Assembly: GCA_026394055.1 (NCBI GenBank)
Contig: JAPKYZ010000048.1
Coordinates: 1 to 64,000 of the forward strand
DNA from: Acidobacteriota bacterium
GTDB lineage: Bacteria > Acidobacteriota > Terriglobia > Bryobacterales > Bryobacteraceae
Direction: 5' to 3'
DNA: 64,000 nucleotides
Below are positions 1-7,900 of this stretch, piece by piece. How positions within the stretch are numbered: position 1 is the first letter of the stretch; every line of letters begins with the position of its first letter. Position numbers and translations under genes: made by a program. Below the pieces are notes generated by a model. That model made no database searches. It was not told the origin of the DNA and saw nothing but the letters and a program-made list of their open reading frames with translations.

Positions 1-17
1 CGCGGCCGAGGGCGGGT

Positions 18-722
18 CTAATCCCAGGGCAGGGGACCGGCGAACAACTCCGGTCCCTGGTGCGTCATCAGCCCGGCGAGCTCAGGACACGACAGCAGAT
101 AGCCGTGGAAATTGCGCTGCGGGTTGCGGAGTTCGCGTTTGGCGCGCAGCTCGGCCCCGGCGCTGTAAGGGTCGGCCTGATAGAGCGCGAGCGTGCGCTC
201 TTCCGCCGCGATCGAAGCGGCTACCTGCGGCGGATCATTGGGGCCGCAGTAGGTATACCGCTCGCGAGGCCAACGGATCAAAGAGCGGAATAGGTGGAAC
301 CGCTTTTCCTTGAACGCCCAGCTGACCATCGTGAGATGGACTGGATAGCGCCCGGTGAACTCCTTGAAACGGGCGAGCGAAAACAGGAGGTTCTCGAAGC
401 TATCCCGCGCACGCTCTTCGGAAAGCGTTCGGGTGCGGACTTCCGGGTACCCGAACCAGTCCTGGTGTTCGGCCAGCAGGGCGTAACTCTGGGCCTCGCT
501 CAACGGGCCGGACTCGGTTCGCGATGGGCCGCCGGAGAATATCAGCGCGGCGCCCGGTTCGGCGGCCGCCAGTTCCACGCCGGCGCGGACGTGGGCCCGA
601 TAACTGGAGCCTTCGCCGTGTTGGTAGGGGAGCAGAAACCAGGAAGAGTCCAGGTGAGGAAGAGCCGGATTGCGCAAAACCGCATGTCCGGCCACAATCA
701 CCAATCGATCCAGAAGGGGCAT
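18..722 (-). CDS. DUF218 (YdcF/SanA/ElyC-like) protein
   Basis: A 234-residue protein with the DUF218 layout: a hydrophobic first strand (VIVAGHAV, residues 8-15), a Gly-rich turn after the second strand (LIFSGGPSR, about 60-68), and a helix with the A-x-DSFENLLF signature (about 105-113) followed by VSWAFKEKRF. Members of this family are poorly characterised; some act on envelope integrity, and a eukaryotic-like branch is soluble. No signal peptide or membrane segment is visible, so this one probably belongs to the soluble branch. It is the last gene on the minus strand after ssrA and hicBA. The function is unknown beyond the family. Confidence 0.75.
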   Translation of the reverse strand: MPLLDRLVIVAGHAVLRNPALPHLDSSWFLLPYQHGEGSSYRAHVRAGVELAAAEPGAALIFSGGPSRTESGPLSEAQSYALLAEHQDWFGYPEVRTRTLSEERARDSFENLLFSLARFKEFTGRYPVHLTMVSWAFKEKRFHLFRSLIRWPRERYTYCGPNDPPQVAASIAAEERTLALYQADPYSAGAELRAKRELRNPQRNFHGYLLSCPELAGLMTHQGPELFAGPLPWD

Positions 723-738
723 GGAGTTGAAGAAGTGA

Positions 739-944
739 TCAGTTCTGAGGTGAGATTCCAGCCAACTTCATGAGGTGCCGCAGCAGGCCCGATTTCAATA
801 CTTCATTCCCGTGGATGGGAATTGACAGACGCACCGGGCTTCCCGGCTTCGCATCGATGTGGTGACTGCCATTGATTCGCTTTGAAGTGCGCAACCACGT
901 GATTCGACAAGGCGGGCAAGTTCTTTGCCTGAAAGGGACTTCAC
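739..944 (-). pseudogene. hicA: HicA-type toxin, frameshifted
   Basis: Two reading frames together spell one HicA-like mRNA interferase. From a GTG at 944 one frame reads VKSLSGKELARLVESRGC, the usual HicA N-terminus. The other frame supplies the core and the end: RINGSHHI with the catalytic-type His, then LSIPIHGNE and LKSGLLRHLMKLAGIS, with its stop at 739. The frames meet at an AAA run near 880. One additional A would join them as LQKRINGSHHI. The gene follows hicB by about 10 bases. Either the toxin is inactivated by a 1-base deletion or the base was lost in sequencing. The family match of both halves is strong; what caused the break is unknown. Confidence 0.75.
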
Positions 945-953
945 CGTACCAAC

Positions 954-1157
954 TCACAACGCCAATTCGATCACTTCGTCATCAACCTGGGAGAGCGGTA
1001 CATCAACCGGGACGGACAAACAACCTTCAATCGCTTCGCGGAGATTGGAGCGCAATTCGTCCATCGTGTCGCCCTGCGTCGCGCAGCCGGGAATACTGGG
1101 GACTTCCGCCCAGTATCCGCCTTCTTCCGCCTTGTGGACAACGGCGTGAAATGTCAT
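954..1157 (-). CDS. hicB: HicB-family antitoxin
   Basis: A 67-residue protein starting at ATG 1157; a TTG at 1163 is also possible. It has the typical HicB partial RNase-H-like fold: FHAVVHKAEEGGYWAEVPSIPGCATQGDT, abbreviated here to the hallmark GGYWAEVPSIPGC, followed by a helix with ELRSNLREAIEGCL. HicB binds and neutralises HicA. No C-terminal DNA-binding domain is present, so this is the short form. The start lies 7 bases beyond the encoded CCA end of ssrA, so no separate leader fits between them. The adjacent hicA is frameshifted, which may leave this antitoxin without a working toxin. Confidence 0.85.
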   Translation of the reverse strand: MTFHAVVHKAEEGGYWAEVPSIPGCATQGDTMDELRSNLREAIEGCLSVPVDVPLSQVDDEVIELAL

Positions 1158-1163
1158 ATGCAA

Positions 1164-1514
1164 TGGTGGAGGCGGGGGGAGTCGAACCCCCGTCCGAAAA
1201 AGTTTGCCCTGAAGAGCCTACGTGTGTAGCAGAGTTCGGTATTTTCGGTGGAGGCCTAAGAACCTGCGAGAAAACTACCACCTAGTCCGATTGATTGTCG
1301 GCTTGGGGCTCCGGACCGAAACCTTACGCTTATCCCGAATTATGACGCCGTCCCCCAGCCATCGGGCTGACCGGGTTAGGCGGCTACTTAATAATTAAGC
1401 AGCGTATGCAAACTGCGTGTTGGCAGTTAATTGTTTTCCGATCGTTTAACGGGAGCTCGGAACCCGACACGCCTCTCCAAAACAGCACGATTCCGTCGAA
1501 ACCGTGGCGCCCCC
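1164..1514 (-). ncRNA. ssrA: tmRNA
   Basis: A one-piece transfer-messenger RNA of about 351 bases that rescues stalled ribosomes. The 5' end GGGGGCG (1514-1508) pairs with CGCCUCC next to the encoded ACCA 3' end, giving a 7-bp acceptor stem. The 3' part has the T-arm GGGGGTTCGACTCCCCC, and the 5' part has the conserved GGTTTCGACGG. The resume codon GCC lies at 1424-1422 and the tag reads ANTQFAYAA, then TAA (1395-1397) and further stops. The tag ends in the AA recognised by ClpXP-type proteases but is unusually short at 9 residues. HicBA follows directly on the same strand. Confidence 0.96.
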
Positions 1515-1525
1515 TTTCCTTCTCC

Positions 1526-1557
1526 ATTGTAGCGCGCCCATTCCGGACCGGCGTCAA
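1526..1557 (-). promoter_or_regulatory. Possible ssrA promoter
   Basis: On the minus strand TACAAT (1531-1526) lies 11 bases before the tmRNA 5' end, a good -10 position. TTGACG (1557-1552) lies upstream but with a 20-base gap, longer than the normal 16-18, so the -35 assignment is doubtful. Confidence 0.4.
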
Positions 1558-1612
1558 TCATTCGTCCTCCGGCCGGTACAGCGGAGCGAAGGCGTAATAT
1601 GATGATCCCGGA

Positions 1613-4165
1613 ATGATCCGTCCGTCCCCGCTCCGGCTTTTGGTGTCCGTCGCGATACGCGCATTCACCTTGCTGGCGGTGGTTTTGGCGGCCACACCAC
1701 CGGCGCTGGCAGCTCCGCGACCAGTGTTGCTGACCCAGGCCTGCACGCCGTGTCACAACACCAAATCCGCATCCGGCGGGTTGGACCTGGCCGGCCTGCC
1801 GTTTGAGCTCAAGGACCGCGCCACCCGCGAGCGCTGGACCCGGATCCACGACCGGATCGAGAAGCGCGAAATGCCGCCGCCCGGCACCACGCTCCTGGAC
1901 CCGCAGCGGGCGGCCTTGCTGAAGGAATTGAGCACCGCGATTCGTACGGCCGACCTGGCTGAGGTGGCAGCGCAAGGCCGGGGTCCGATGCGCCGGTTGA
2001 ACCGGGATGAGTTTGAGCAGAACCTCCGGGAAGTCCTGCAGTTGCCGTATCTCGACCTCCGGGAGATGATGCCGGAGGACCGGCTTTCCCACCACTTCCA
2101 CAAGACGGCCGAGACACTGGACATCTCGCGGGTCCAGCTGACGGCGTACCTGGATGCCACGGAGTTCGCACTGCGCGAGGCTTTGGCCAAACAGGCGCAG
2201 CCACCCACCGTGACGACGTTCCGCGCCATCGGCACGCGACTGTTTCCCGGGTCGCGCAGCACCGGCAATCGCGAATCGATGTTCTTTGTGAAGGACAACC
2301 GGGGCTTGAATGTCGAGAAGGAGAATCCGCGTCCGATGCCGAAGGAGTGGGAGCAGGATCCATCCATCGAGATGGCGATCTTCCGCTCACCCGGTTGGCC
2401 GTATGCCGCCCATCCGCGCGGCTTCGCGGCAGCTTATTCGGGCGAGTACCGGGTGCGCTTCTCCGCCCGCGCCGTGCTACAGAAAGAGGGCTACGTCATT
2501 GAGCCCGCCCGGCAGCCGGTGCCCATGATGCTGCGGGCCCGCAAGCCCAGCAATCACGATATTGCCGAACCCGTCCGTGCCACCGGCGGCATGTTCGACG
2601 TCCAGCCACAGCCTGGGGTCTACACGACCACGGTGCGTCTCGATCAAGGCCAGAACATCGAATATGGCCTGCTGGGCCTGCCCGCGCCACAGATTGACGC
2701 CATCCGCGGCATGCCCGGCACCTACCGCTTCCCTCCATTCCCGCCCGGCGGGCAACCGGGGGTGGCGTTCCAGTGGGTGGAGATCGAAGGGCCCATCCTG
2801 CCTACGACGTGGCCGCCACCGGCGCACCGGGTCCTGCTGGATGAGCTGGGCATTGCACCCGCACCGAAGAACGCATCCGCTGAGGCAAGCCGCTTAATGC
2901 GCCGCTTCATTCTGGCGGCGGCTCGCGGACCGGTACCGGAAGAGGCCACCGCCAAGTTCGACCGTCTGGTACAGGCGCGGTTAGCCAAGGGCGAACCGTT
3001 TCTCGACGCACTGCTGGCCGGATACCAGGCCTTTCTCTGTTCCGATCTGTTTCTGTATCTGCCGGAGCCGCGTGGCAGCCAGCAGCAGTTCGCCATCGCC
3101 TCCCGGCTCTCGCACCTGTTCGCAAACTCCCGGCCCGATGCTGAGCTGCTCGATGCCGCCCGCCGGCAGCGGCTCACTGATTCCGCAACGGTGCGCCGGC
3201 ATGCGCTCCGCTTGATGGCTGGCGAAAGCTTTGAGCGATTCGTCAACAGTTTCACCGACGACTGGCTGAATCTCCGCTTCCTCCGCCGCGACGACCCGGA
3301 CAACCGGCTCTACCCGGAGTACCGCCTCGACGAGTATCTGACTGAATCGATGGAGCGTGAGACGCGCCTGTTCTTCGCCGCGCTGTTCCGCGAGAATCTC
3401 CCGGTCCGCACCCTGATGGAGGCGGACTTCATCTTCGCCAACGAACGGTTGGCGAAGCATTACCAATTGCCGCCGATCACCGGCACCGCCCTGCGCAAAG
3501 TGGCGCTGCCTGCTGGGAGTCCGCTGGGTGGGTTGCTCACACAAGCGGCCATCATGAAGGTGACCGCCAACGGCACCTCTACTTCTCCCGTCATCCGCGG
3601 TGCCTGGATCATGGATCGTCTGTTGGGTGAGCCGCCTCCGCCCCCGCCGCCGGGCGTGCCCGCCGTGGAGCCCGATATTCGCGGTGCCAAAACCATTCGC
3701 GATCTGCTCGCGCTGCACACCAAGTCCAGCACCTGCGCCGCCTGTCACGCCAAGTTTGACCCGGTGGGCCTGGCGCTAGAAAGTTTTGACGTCATGGGCG
3801 GTTGGCGGGACCGCTATCGCGGCCTGGAACAAGGTGAGAAAGTCAGCGGCATTGACCGCGCCGGGCACGATTATGACTACACTCTGGCCAACCCGGTCGA
3901 CCCCAGCGGTAAGCTGGCCGATGGGCGGACCTTCAAGGATATTCGCGAGTTGAAGTCTCTGTTCGCCGCTCAGCCGCGGCAGTTGGCGCGGAATTTGCTG
4001 CGCCAGTGGGTGGTCTATTCCACCGGCACCCCGGTGCGGTTTGCGGACCGGGAGGAGCTGGAATCGATGCTCGATGCCTGTGCGCCGGGTGGCTATCGGG
4101 TGCGGGATCTGATGCTGGAGTTAGTGTCGAGTAAATTGTTCTTAGGATCGGCGGGAGGCCGATAG
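1613..4165 (+). CDS. DUF1592/DUF1588-type cytochrome c domain protein
   Basis: An 850-residue exported protein with a signal peptide (residues 1-34). A first haem motif, CTPCH, sits at 44-48 in a Planctomycete-type cytochrome segment. It is followed by the DUF1587, DUF1595, DUF1592, DUF1588 and DUF1585 regions typical of this architecture. A second haem motif, CAACH, sits near 708 and is preceded by a Pro run (GEPPPPPPPGVP). Family members are periplasmic, abundant in Planctomycetes and Acidobacteria, and biochemically uncharacterised; electron transfer linked to polymer degradation is only a guess. The DUF1552 gene starts 5 bases downstream, the usual partner, so they form an operon. Confidence 0.9.
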   Translation: MIRPSPLRLLVSVAIRAFTLLAVVLAATPPALAAPRPVLLTQACTPCHNTKSASGGLDLAGLPFELKDRATRERWTRIHDRIEKREMPPPGTTLLDPQRAALLKELSTAIRTADLAEVAAQGRGPMRRLNRDEFEQNLREVLQLPYLDLREMMPEDRLSHHFHKTAETLDISRVQLTAYLDATEFALREALAKQAQPPTVTTFRAIGTRLFPGSRSTGNRESMFFVKDNRGLNVEKENPRPMPKEWEQDPSIEMAIFRSPGWPYAAHPRGFAAAYSGEYRVRFSARAVLQKEGYVIEPARQPVPMMLRARKPSNHDIAEPVRATGGMFDVQPQPGVYTTTVRLDQGQNIEYGLLGLPAPQIDAIRGMPGTYRFPPFPPGGQPGVAFQWVEIEGPILPTTWPPPAHRVLLDELGIAPAPKNASAEASRLMRRFILAAARGPVPEEATAKFDRLVQARLAKGEPFLDALLAGYQAFLCSDLFLYLPEPRGSQQQFAIASRLSHLFANSRPDAELLDAARRQRLTDSATVRRHALRLMAGESFERFVNSFTDDWLNLRFLRRDDPDNRLYPEYRLDEYLTESMERETRLFFAALFRENLPVRTLMEADFIFANERLAKHYQLPPITGTALRKVALPAGSPLGGLLTQAAIMKVTANGTSTSPVIRGAWIMDRLLGEPPPPPPPGVPAVEPDIRGAKTIRDLLALHTKSSTCAACHAKFDPVGLALESFDVMGGWRDRYRGLEQGEKVSGIDRAGHDYDYTLANPVDPSGKLADGRTFKDIRELKSLFAAQPRQLARNLLRQWVVYSTGTPVRFADREELESMLDACAPGGYRVRDLMLELVSSKLFLGSAGGR

Positions 4166-4170
4166 TCACG

Positions 4171-5481
4171 ATGCGTATGCCCCAGGTTTCCACCGGCCGC
4201 GCTCATATCTCGCGGCGCACGTTGCTCCGCGGCGCGGGTGTGGGCTTAGCGCTTCCGGCGCTCGAATGCATGACGCCGGCCTTCACCCGCGCGGCTGCTC
4301 CACCGCCGCACCGCATGCTGATCATCGCCAACAACCTGGGTGTGCTGCCGAAGCTCTTCTTCCCGCAGGGCACCGGGCGTGATTATCAGGCGTCGCCCTA
4401 TCTGAGCATGCTCGCGCCGTTTCGCAATGACTTTACGGTCTTCAGCGGCCTCTCGCACCCGGGCGTCAACGGCGGCCACAGTGCCGACAACTGCTTCCTC
4501 ACGGCCGCCCGCGGAGCGTTCAAGAGCGGCTTCCGCAACCAGATCTCGCTCGACCAATTCGCCGCCGAAAAGCTGGGCCAAGTCACCCGCTTCCCGACGC
4601 TGAACCTGGGCGTCAACATCGACAAAGGCAACCGGAGCCTCTCCTGGACCCGTGATGGCGTCCTGTTACCGGCCGAAGATAGCCCGGCCAAGCTCTATCA
4701 GCGGATGTTTGTTCAAGGCGACCAGGAATCGGTCGCGCGCCAGTTACGCAAGTTAGAAGAGCGGGGCAGCATCCTGGACACGCTGGTGGACGAAACCCGC
4801 CGCTTCAGCCGCAACCTGGCCAGCGGCGACAAGGCCCGCCTTGATCAATACCTGACGTCGGTTCGCGAAGTGGAGGGGCGCCTGCAGACCGCTCGGGAAT
4901 GGGAGCAACGCCCCAAACCCACGCCCAGCAAACCAGCCCCGGCGGACATCGAAGATCGGAAGCTGTTCTTTGAAAAGTGCGACCTAATGCTCGCCATGGC
5001 GCAACTGGCCTTTGAATCCGATTCGACGCGCGTCGTCACCGTCATGGCCGACGCCTTCTTCACTCCGGTCTTCCGGTTGGGCGACGGGCAACCGTCCAGT
5101 GAGGTCTACCATAACCTCACCCACCACGGCCAATCCGCCGACAAGCTCCGCCAGTTAGAATCCGCCGACCGCCGTCAAATGACCCTACTCGCGACACTGT
5201 TGGGTAACTTGTCTGCGACGAAAGAAGAAGGCCAGCGTTTACTGGACCGGACCATGGTCCTCTACGGCAGCAGCCTGGGCGACGCCAACGTCCACGACAA
5301 TACCAATCTGCCCATCATCCTCGCCGGCGGCGGCTTCCGCCACGGCCAGCATGTTGCCTTCAAACGCGACAACAACGCCCCCCTATGCAACCTCTTTGTC
5401 AGCATGCTGCAGCGCATGGGCATAGAGAGCGACACCTTCGCCAGCAGCACCGGCCGAGTAACTGGGCTGGAACTCGCGTAG
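4171..5481 (+). CDS. DUF1552 family protein
   Basis: A 436-residue protein with a Tat-type leader (SRRTLLRGAGVGLALPALE, about residues 14-32). The body matches DUF1552, with the phrases FFPQGTG, FSGLSHPGV and GGHSADNCF near the N-terminus and VLYGSSLGDANVHDNTNLP near the C-terminus. It resembles the sulfatase/alkaline-phosphatase-like DUF1501 group, but no enzymatic role is established. It lies directly behind the DUF1592 gene and the two are probably co-translated. Its last bases precede an inverted-repeat element (5502-5631). Family assignment is confident; function is unknown. Confidence 0.9.
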   Translation: MRMPQVSTGRAHISRRTLLRGAGVGLALPALECMTPAFTRAAAPPPHRMLIIANNLGVLPKLFFPQGTGRDYQASPYLSMLAPFRNDFTVFSGLSHPGVNGGHSADNCFLTAARGAFKSGFRNQISLDQFAAEKLGQVTRFPTLNLGVNIDKGNRSLSWTRDGVLLPAEDSPAKLYQRMFVQGDQESVARQLRKLEERGSILDTLVDETRRFSRNLASGDKARLDQYLTSVREVEGRLQTAREWEQRPKPTPSKPAPADIEDRKLFFEKCDLMLAMAQLAFESDSTRVVTVMADAFFTPVFRLGDGQPSSEVYHNLTHHGQSADKLRQLESADRRQMTLLATLLGNLSATKEEGQRLLDRTMVLYGSSLGDANVHDNTNLPIILAGGGFRHGQHVAFKRDNNAPLCNLFVSMLQRMGIESDTFASSTGRVTGLELA

Positions 5482-5501
5482 GGTTTTCGGGGGCCTCTCA
5501 T

Positions 5502-5631
5502 AGGTGGCGCAGGCTGTCAGCCTGCAGCCGGTCTTTTAGTCCTGCCTTTCCCAAAACGCGACAGCTGCCTCAACCGTCGTGGCCTCGGGGCGGAATGAAT
5601 TCCGCCTGCAGGCTGACAGCCTGCGCCACCT
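5502..5631. repeat. REP-like inverted repeat, family A
   Basis: Two identical 25-base arms in inverted orientation (5502-5526 and 5607-5631) flank 80 bases. Each arm holds an 8-bp palindrome around one base (GCAGGCTG-T-CAGCCTGC). The spacer carries a further 7-bp palindrome, GCGGAAT-GA-ATTCCGC. The layout fits a REPIN or small non-autonomous element lying between two convergent genes. It could also act as a bidirectional terminator. Confidence 0.85.
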
Positions 5632-5661
5632 GGGCTCCAGTGACATGGTGGATTAGTCGAC

Positions 5662-6447
5662 CTATTTCTTCACCAACTCAATCAAGATCTGGTCCGGCCC
5701 CTCGACATACACGCCTGAGTCACCCTGGCGCTTCGGCAACTCCAGCACCTTTACCCCATCAGCCTTCATCCGAGCGAGCGTGCCATCGAGATCCGCCACC
5801 GCAAACGCGAGATGGTCCACCACGCGACCAGCAGAAGGCACGGGCTTGCTGACACCCTTCCAATCCTCCTTGTACTCCGTCCGCGCCCAGGAGACCGGGA
5901 AGATGCCCAGGTAGACCGGCACGCCTTGCACGGAAGGCACGGTAAGGTTGGCGGTGACGCCGATGTCGGTGTTCAGCAGGCGTACCAGTTTGCGCGACAA
6001 GGGCCGCCCGCCAGAGGTTTTCAGGCCGAGGTACTTGATGTACCACTCGGCGGCGGCGATCGGGTCGTCCGAGAGCAGATGCACGTGCCGGAACTTGTTG
6101 TCGGGCGCATTGTTGATCTCGACCAGCGCCTTCTCCGGCGTCTCCACGTAGCTGAAAAAGAAGTCCGGGCCCACCTCGGGCAGATTGGTCGGCATGGTGG
6201 CGTACTTGGTGCCGAGCGCGACCTGATACTGGTATTCCCCCTTGGGGTCCGGCGAGCCCCAGCCAATGTGCCAGATCGCCGATGTCAGCGCTGACGGCGC
6301 CATCTGCTTCACTTCGTTGTACCGCAGCGGGCCCGGCTCAAAGCGCTTGGCGAAGTACTCCTCGGCCGACTTCTGGTTGATGGTGTTTAGGTGGACGTGG
6401 TGCAGCGTGGTCTCCTGGGCCACCAGGAGCAGGGCAAGGGCAAGCAT
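5662..6447 (-). CDS. VOC (glyoxalase/dioxygenase superfamily) protein, probably secreted
   Basis: A 261-residue protein. A short hydrophobic N-terminus (MLALALLLVAQ) suggests export, although it lacks a clear positively charged start. ATG 6447 is preceded by AGGAG. Two VOC-type modules can be seen: HHVHLNT near residue 16 with FRHVHLLSDDP near 120, and VDHLAFAVADLDGT near 210 with VYVEGPDQILIELV at the end. The spread His/Glu residues fit a metal-binding VOC core. The substrate cannot be read from sequence. It stands alone between the family A repeat and the ArsR operon. Confidence 0.8.
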   Translation of the reverse strand: MLALALLLVAQETTLHHVHLNTINQKSAEEYFAKRFEPGPLRYNEVKQMAPSALTSAIWHIGWGSPDPKGEYQYQVALGTKYATMPTNLPEVGPDFFFSYVETPEKALVEINNAPDNKFRHVHLLSDDPIAAAEWYIKYLGLKTSGGRPLSRKLVRLLNTDIGVTANLTVPSVQGVPVYLGIFPVSWARTEYKEDWKGVSKPVPSAGRVVDHLAFAVADLDGTLARMKADGVKVLELPKRQGDSGVYVEGPDQILIELVKK

Positions 6448-6489
6448 GCTCCTAGCATAGGCTGGACAGGATAGCGAATACTGCTCCCG

Positions 6490-6960
6490 CTAGGGCTGGC
6501 TGACCAGAGGGCGGGTCAGTTCGGTCCGCCATTGCGACGAGTCCAAGCCAGACTCCGGCCCCACCAGGTAGCACTCATAGAGGTCCGGCGCCGTCACTTG
6601 TCCCTGGGTGGAAATCCAGTTGCCAAACTCGCCCCAGGCGCTTCCCAAACCTTCGTAGGGCCCTTGATAAGTGGTGCGGACGGCCGAAAGGGCGGGGAAC
6701 TCGCGGCACACGACGCGGCCCGTGCCCGTGATAGTGGCGGCGACGGGCACGCAGACCTCGAAGTCAAACACCTGCGGGTCCATCTGAAGGTGGTGCGTAA
6801 ACCACGGGCCGGCGGGCCCGCCAGCTTGCGACTGGGCGACGGCCATCACCTCCTTCAACGTGGGTCCCATCACCGCCTGAATCTCGTTCCTGGGAATCGT
6901 GACGTGAATGGCGGCCGCCAGGCGCGACGGCACGGTAAGAATCACCGGGGTCTCGATCAT
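6490..6960 (-). CDS. GyrI-like effector-binding domain protein
   Basis: A 156-residue protein starting at ATG 6960, which overlaps the TGA of the DUF1801 gene (ATGA), so translation is coupled. It resembles the GyrI/SOUL-like small-molecule-binding domain found at the C-terminus of AraC and MerR regulators: paired beta strands with HVTIPRNEI near the start, FEVCVPVAA mid-protein, TTYQGPYEGLGSAWGEFGNW and then YECYLVGPES. No DNA-binding part is present, so it is a stand-alone binding domain. It is the last gene of the ArsR operon. Ligand unknown. Confidence 0.75.
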   Translation of the reverse strand: MIETPVILTVPSRLAAAIHVTIPRNEIQAVMGPTLKEVMAVAQSQAGGPAGPWFTHHLQMDPQVFDFEVCVPVAATITGTGRVVCREFPALSAVRTTYQGPYEGLGSAWGEFGNWISTQGQVTAPDLYECYLVGPESGLDSSQWRTELTRPLVSQP

Positions 6961-7370
6961 TTCTGTTTCCTCCGCTCGGCCAGCATGCCGGCGTAATCCC
7001 AAACGATGGTCCCGCTCTTGCCTAGCCACCGCCGCAGAGCGTCGACGTCAATCTCGGCTACGCTTCGGTAGAGAACTCGAGCGGCTTTGTCACTGCCCAT
7101 GGGTTTCAGTGCGGGCTCGCTAAATAGTTGGCCGCTCCAGAACAGTAACTTGATCCCGGCGCTAGTGGCGTCGTAGCCCACCACCGGGTTCGGTCCCATA
7201 AACCAGACCGGGCCGCCATGCCAGATCTTTGACGTTGCCTCCGGTAGCGCGGCGTCGATCTCCGCCCTCAGTTGGTTGCAGACCGCTGCCAGCTCCGGCG
7301 TCTGTTGGGTGGCGTAGTGAGCGATGCCTTCGGGGCCGCTCTGCGTAGGGGTAACAGCTTTCTTGGGCAT
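6957..7370 (-). CDS. DUF1801 domain protein
   Basis: A 137-residue cytosolic protein of the DUF1801 (YdhG-like) fold. The N-terminal helix with LAAVCNQLRAEIDAALPEA is followed by the family hallmark KIWHGGPVWF (about 47-56) and strands with GIKLLFWSGQLF. The family is uncharacterised; the fold is related to frataxin-like and small-ligand proteins. It begins 6 bases after the AHSA1 gene stop and overlaps the GyrI-like gene by 4 bases. It therefore belongs to one transcript led by an ArsR regulator. Confidence 0.8.
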   Translation of the reverse strand: MPKKAVTPTQSGPEGIAHYATQQTPELAAVCNQLRAEIDAALPEATSKIWHGGPVWFMGPNPVVGYDATSAGIKLLFWSGQLFSEPALKPMGSDKAARVLYRSVAEIDVDALRRWLGKSGTIVWDYAGMLAERRKQK

Positions 7371-7376
7371 GGTGGT

Positions 7377-7871
7377 CTATACTCCCGCGGCCAGCGACGC
7401 CAATAGCGATTCCAGCTTGTCGTAGCCTGCTTTCATCCCATACTCCATCCCGGAACGGCGGGCCGTGTCCCGAGCTTCCATGGATTCGTAGAGCACGGTG
7501 ATGGTGATCTTGGTGACCTCTCCGCTTTCCACGAACACCGTGGTGTCCAACGCTTCGCCGGGATACCAGGCTTCGTCAAACTGTTCTGTGGCCACCAACT
7601 TCTCCGGCATCACAACTTCGCGGAACACTCCCCCCATGCCCATGTCCTTGACGCCCTCTTTGCGCCAGACATAGCGATAACTGCCCCCTACCTTCAGATC
7701 GATGTCGCAAACCGGCATCGTCCAACCTTCTGGTCCGAGCAGCCAGCACCGGACTAGTTCGGGCTTCGTAAACGCATCAAAGACGAGCTGACGCGGTGCA
7801 TGGAAGTCGCGCCTGATCTCGATGGTGCGCTCCGATGGAGTGGTGACTTGAAAGCTCTCGGGGTAAATCAT
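7377..7871 (-). CDS. SRPBCC/AHSA1-type protein
   Basis: A 164-residue protein. ATG 7871 is chosen because AGGAGACCT precedes it and homology begins there. The START-like AHSA1 fold is clear: TIEIRRDFHAPRQLVFDAFTKPE, shortened to its core APRQLVFDAFT, then VRCWLLGPEGWTMPVCDIDL, GGSYRYVWR and the C-terminal helix with GMKAGYDKLESLLA. Such proteins bind hydrophobic ligands and very often lie next to an ArsR regulator, as here (30-base gap). Ligand unknown. Confidence 0.85.
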   Translation of the reverse strand: MIYPESFQVTTPSERTIEIRRDFHAPRQLVFDAFTKPELVRCWLLGPEGWTMPVCDIDLKVGGSYRYVWRKEGVKDMGMGGVFREVVMPEKLVATEQFDEAWYPGEALDTTVFVESGEVTKITITVLYESMEARDTARRSGMEYGMKAGYDKLESLLASLAAGV

Positions 7872-7900
7872 AGGTCTCCTTGTGGATGTTATGGTGTTGA

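Noticed and set aside
739-957. 72-residue frame with a start at 957 as an intact HicA
   Set aside because: Its first 30 residues do not resemble HicA, while the other frame from 944 does; a frameshift explains both.
1295-1312. Stretch in ssrA similar to a family B REP arm (AGCCCCAAGC)
   Set aside because: It lies in the tmRNA body, lacks the inverted partner and the match is only about 13 bases; most likely chance.
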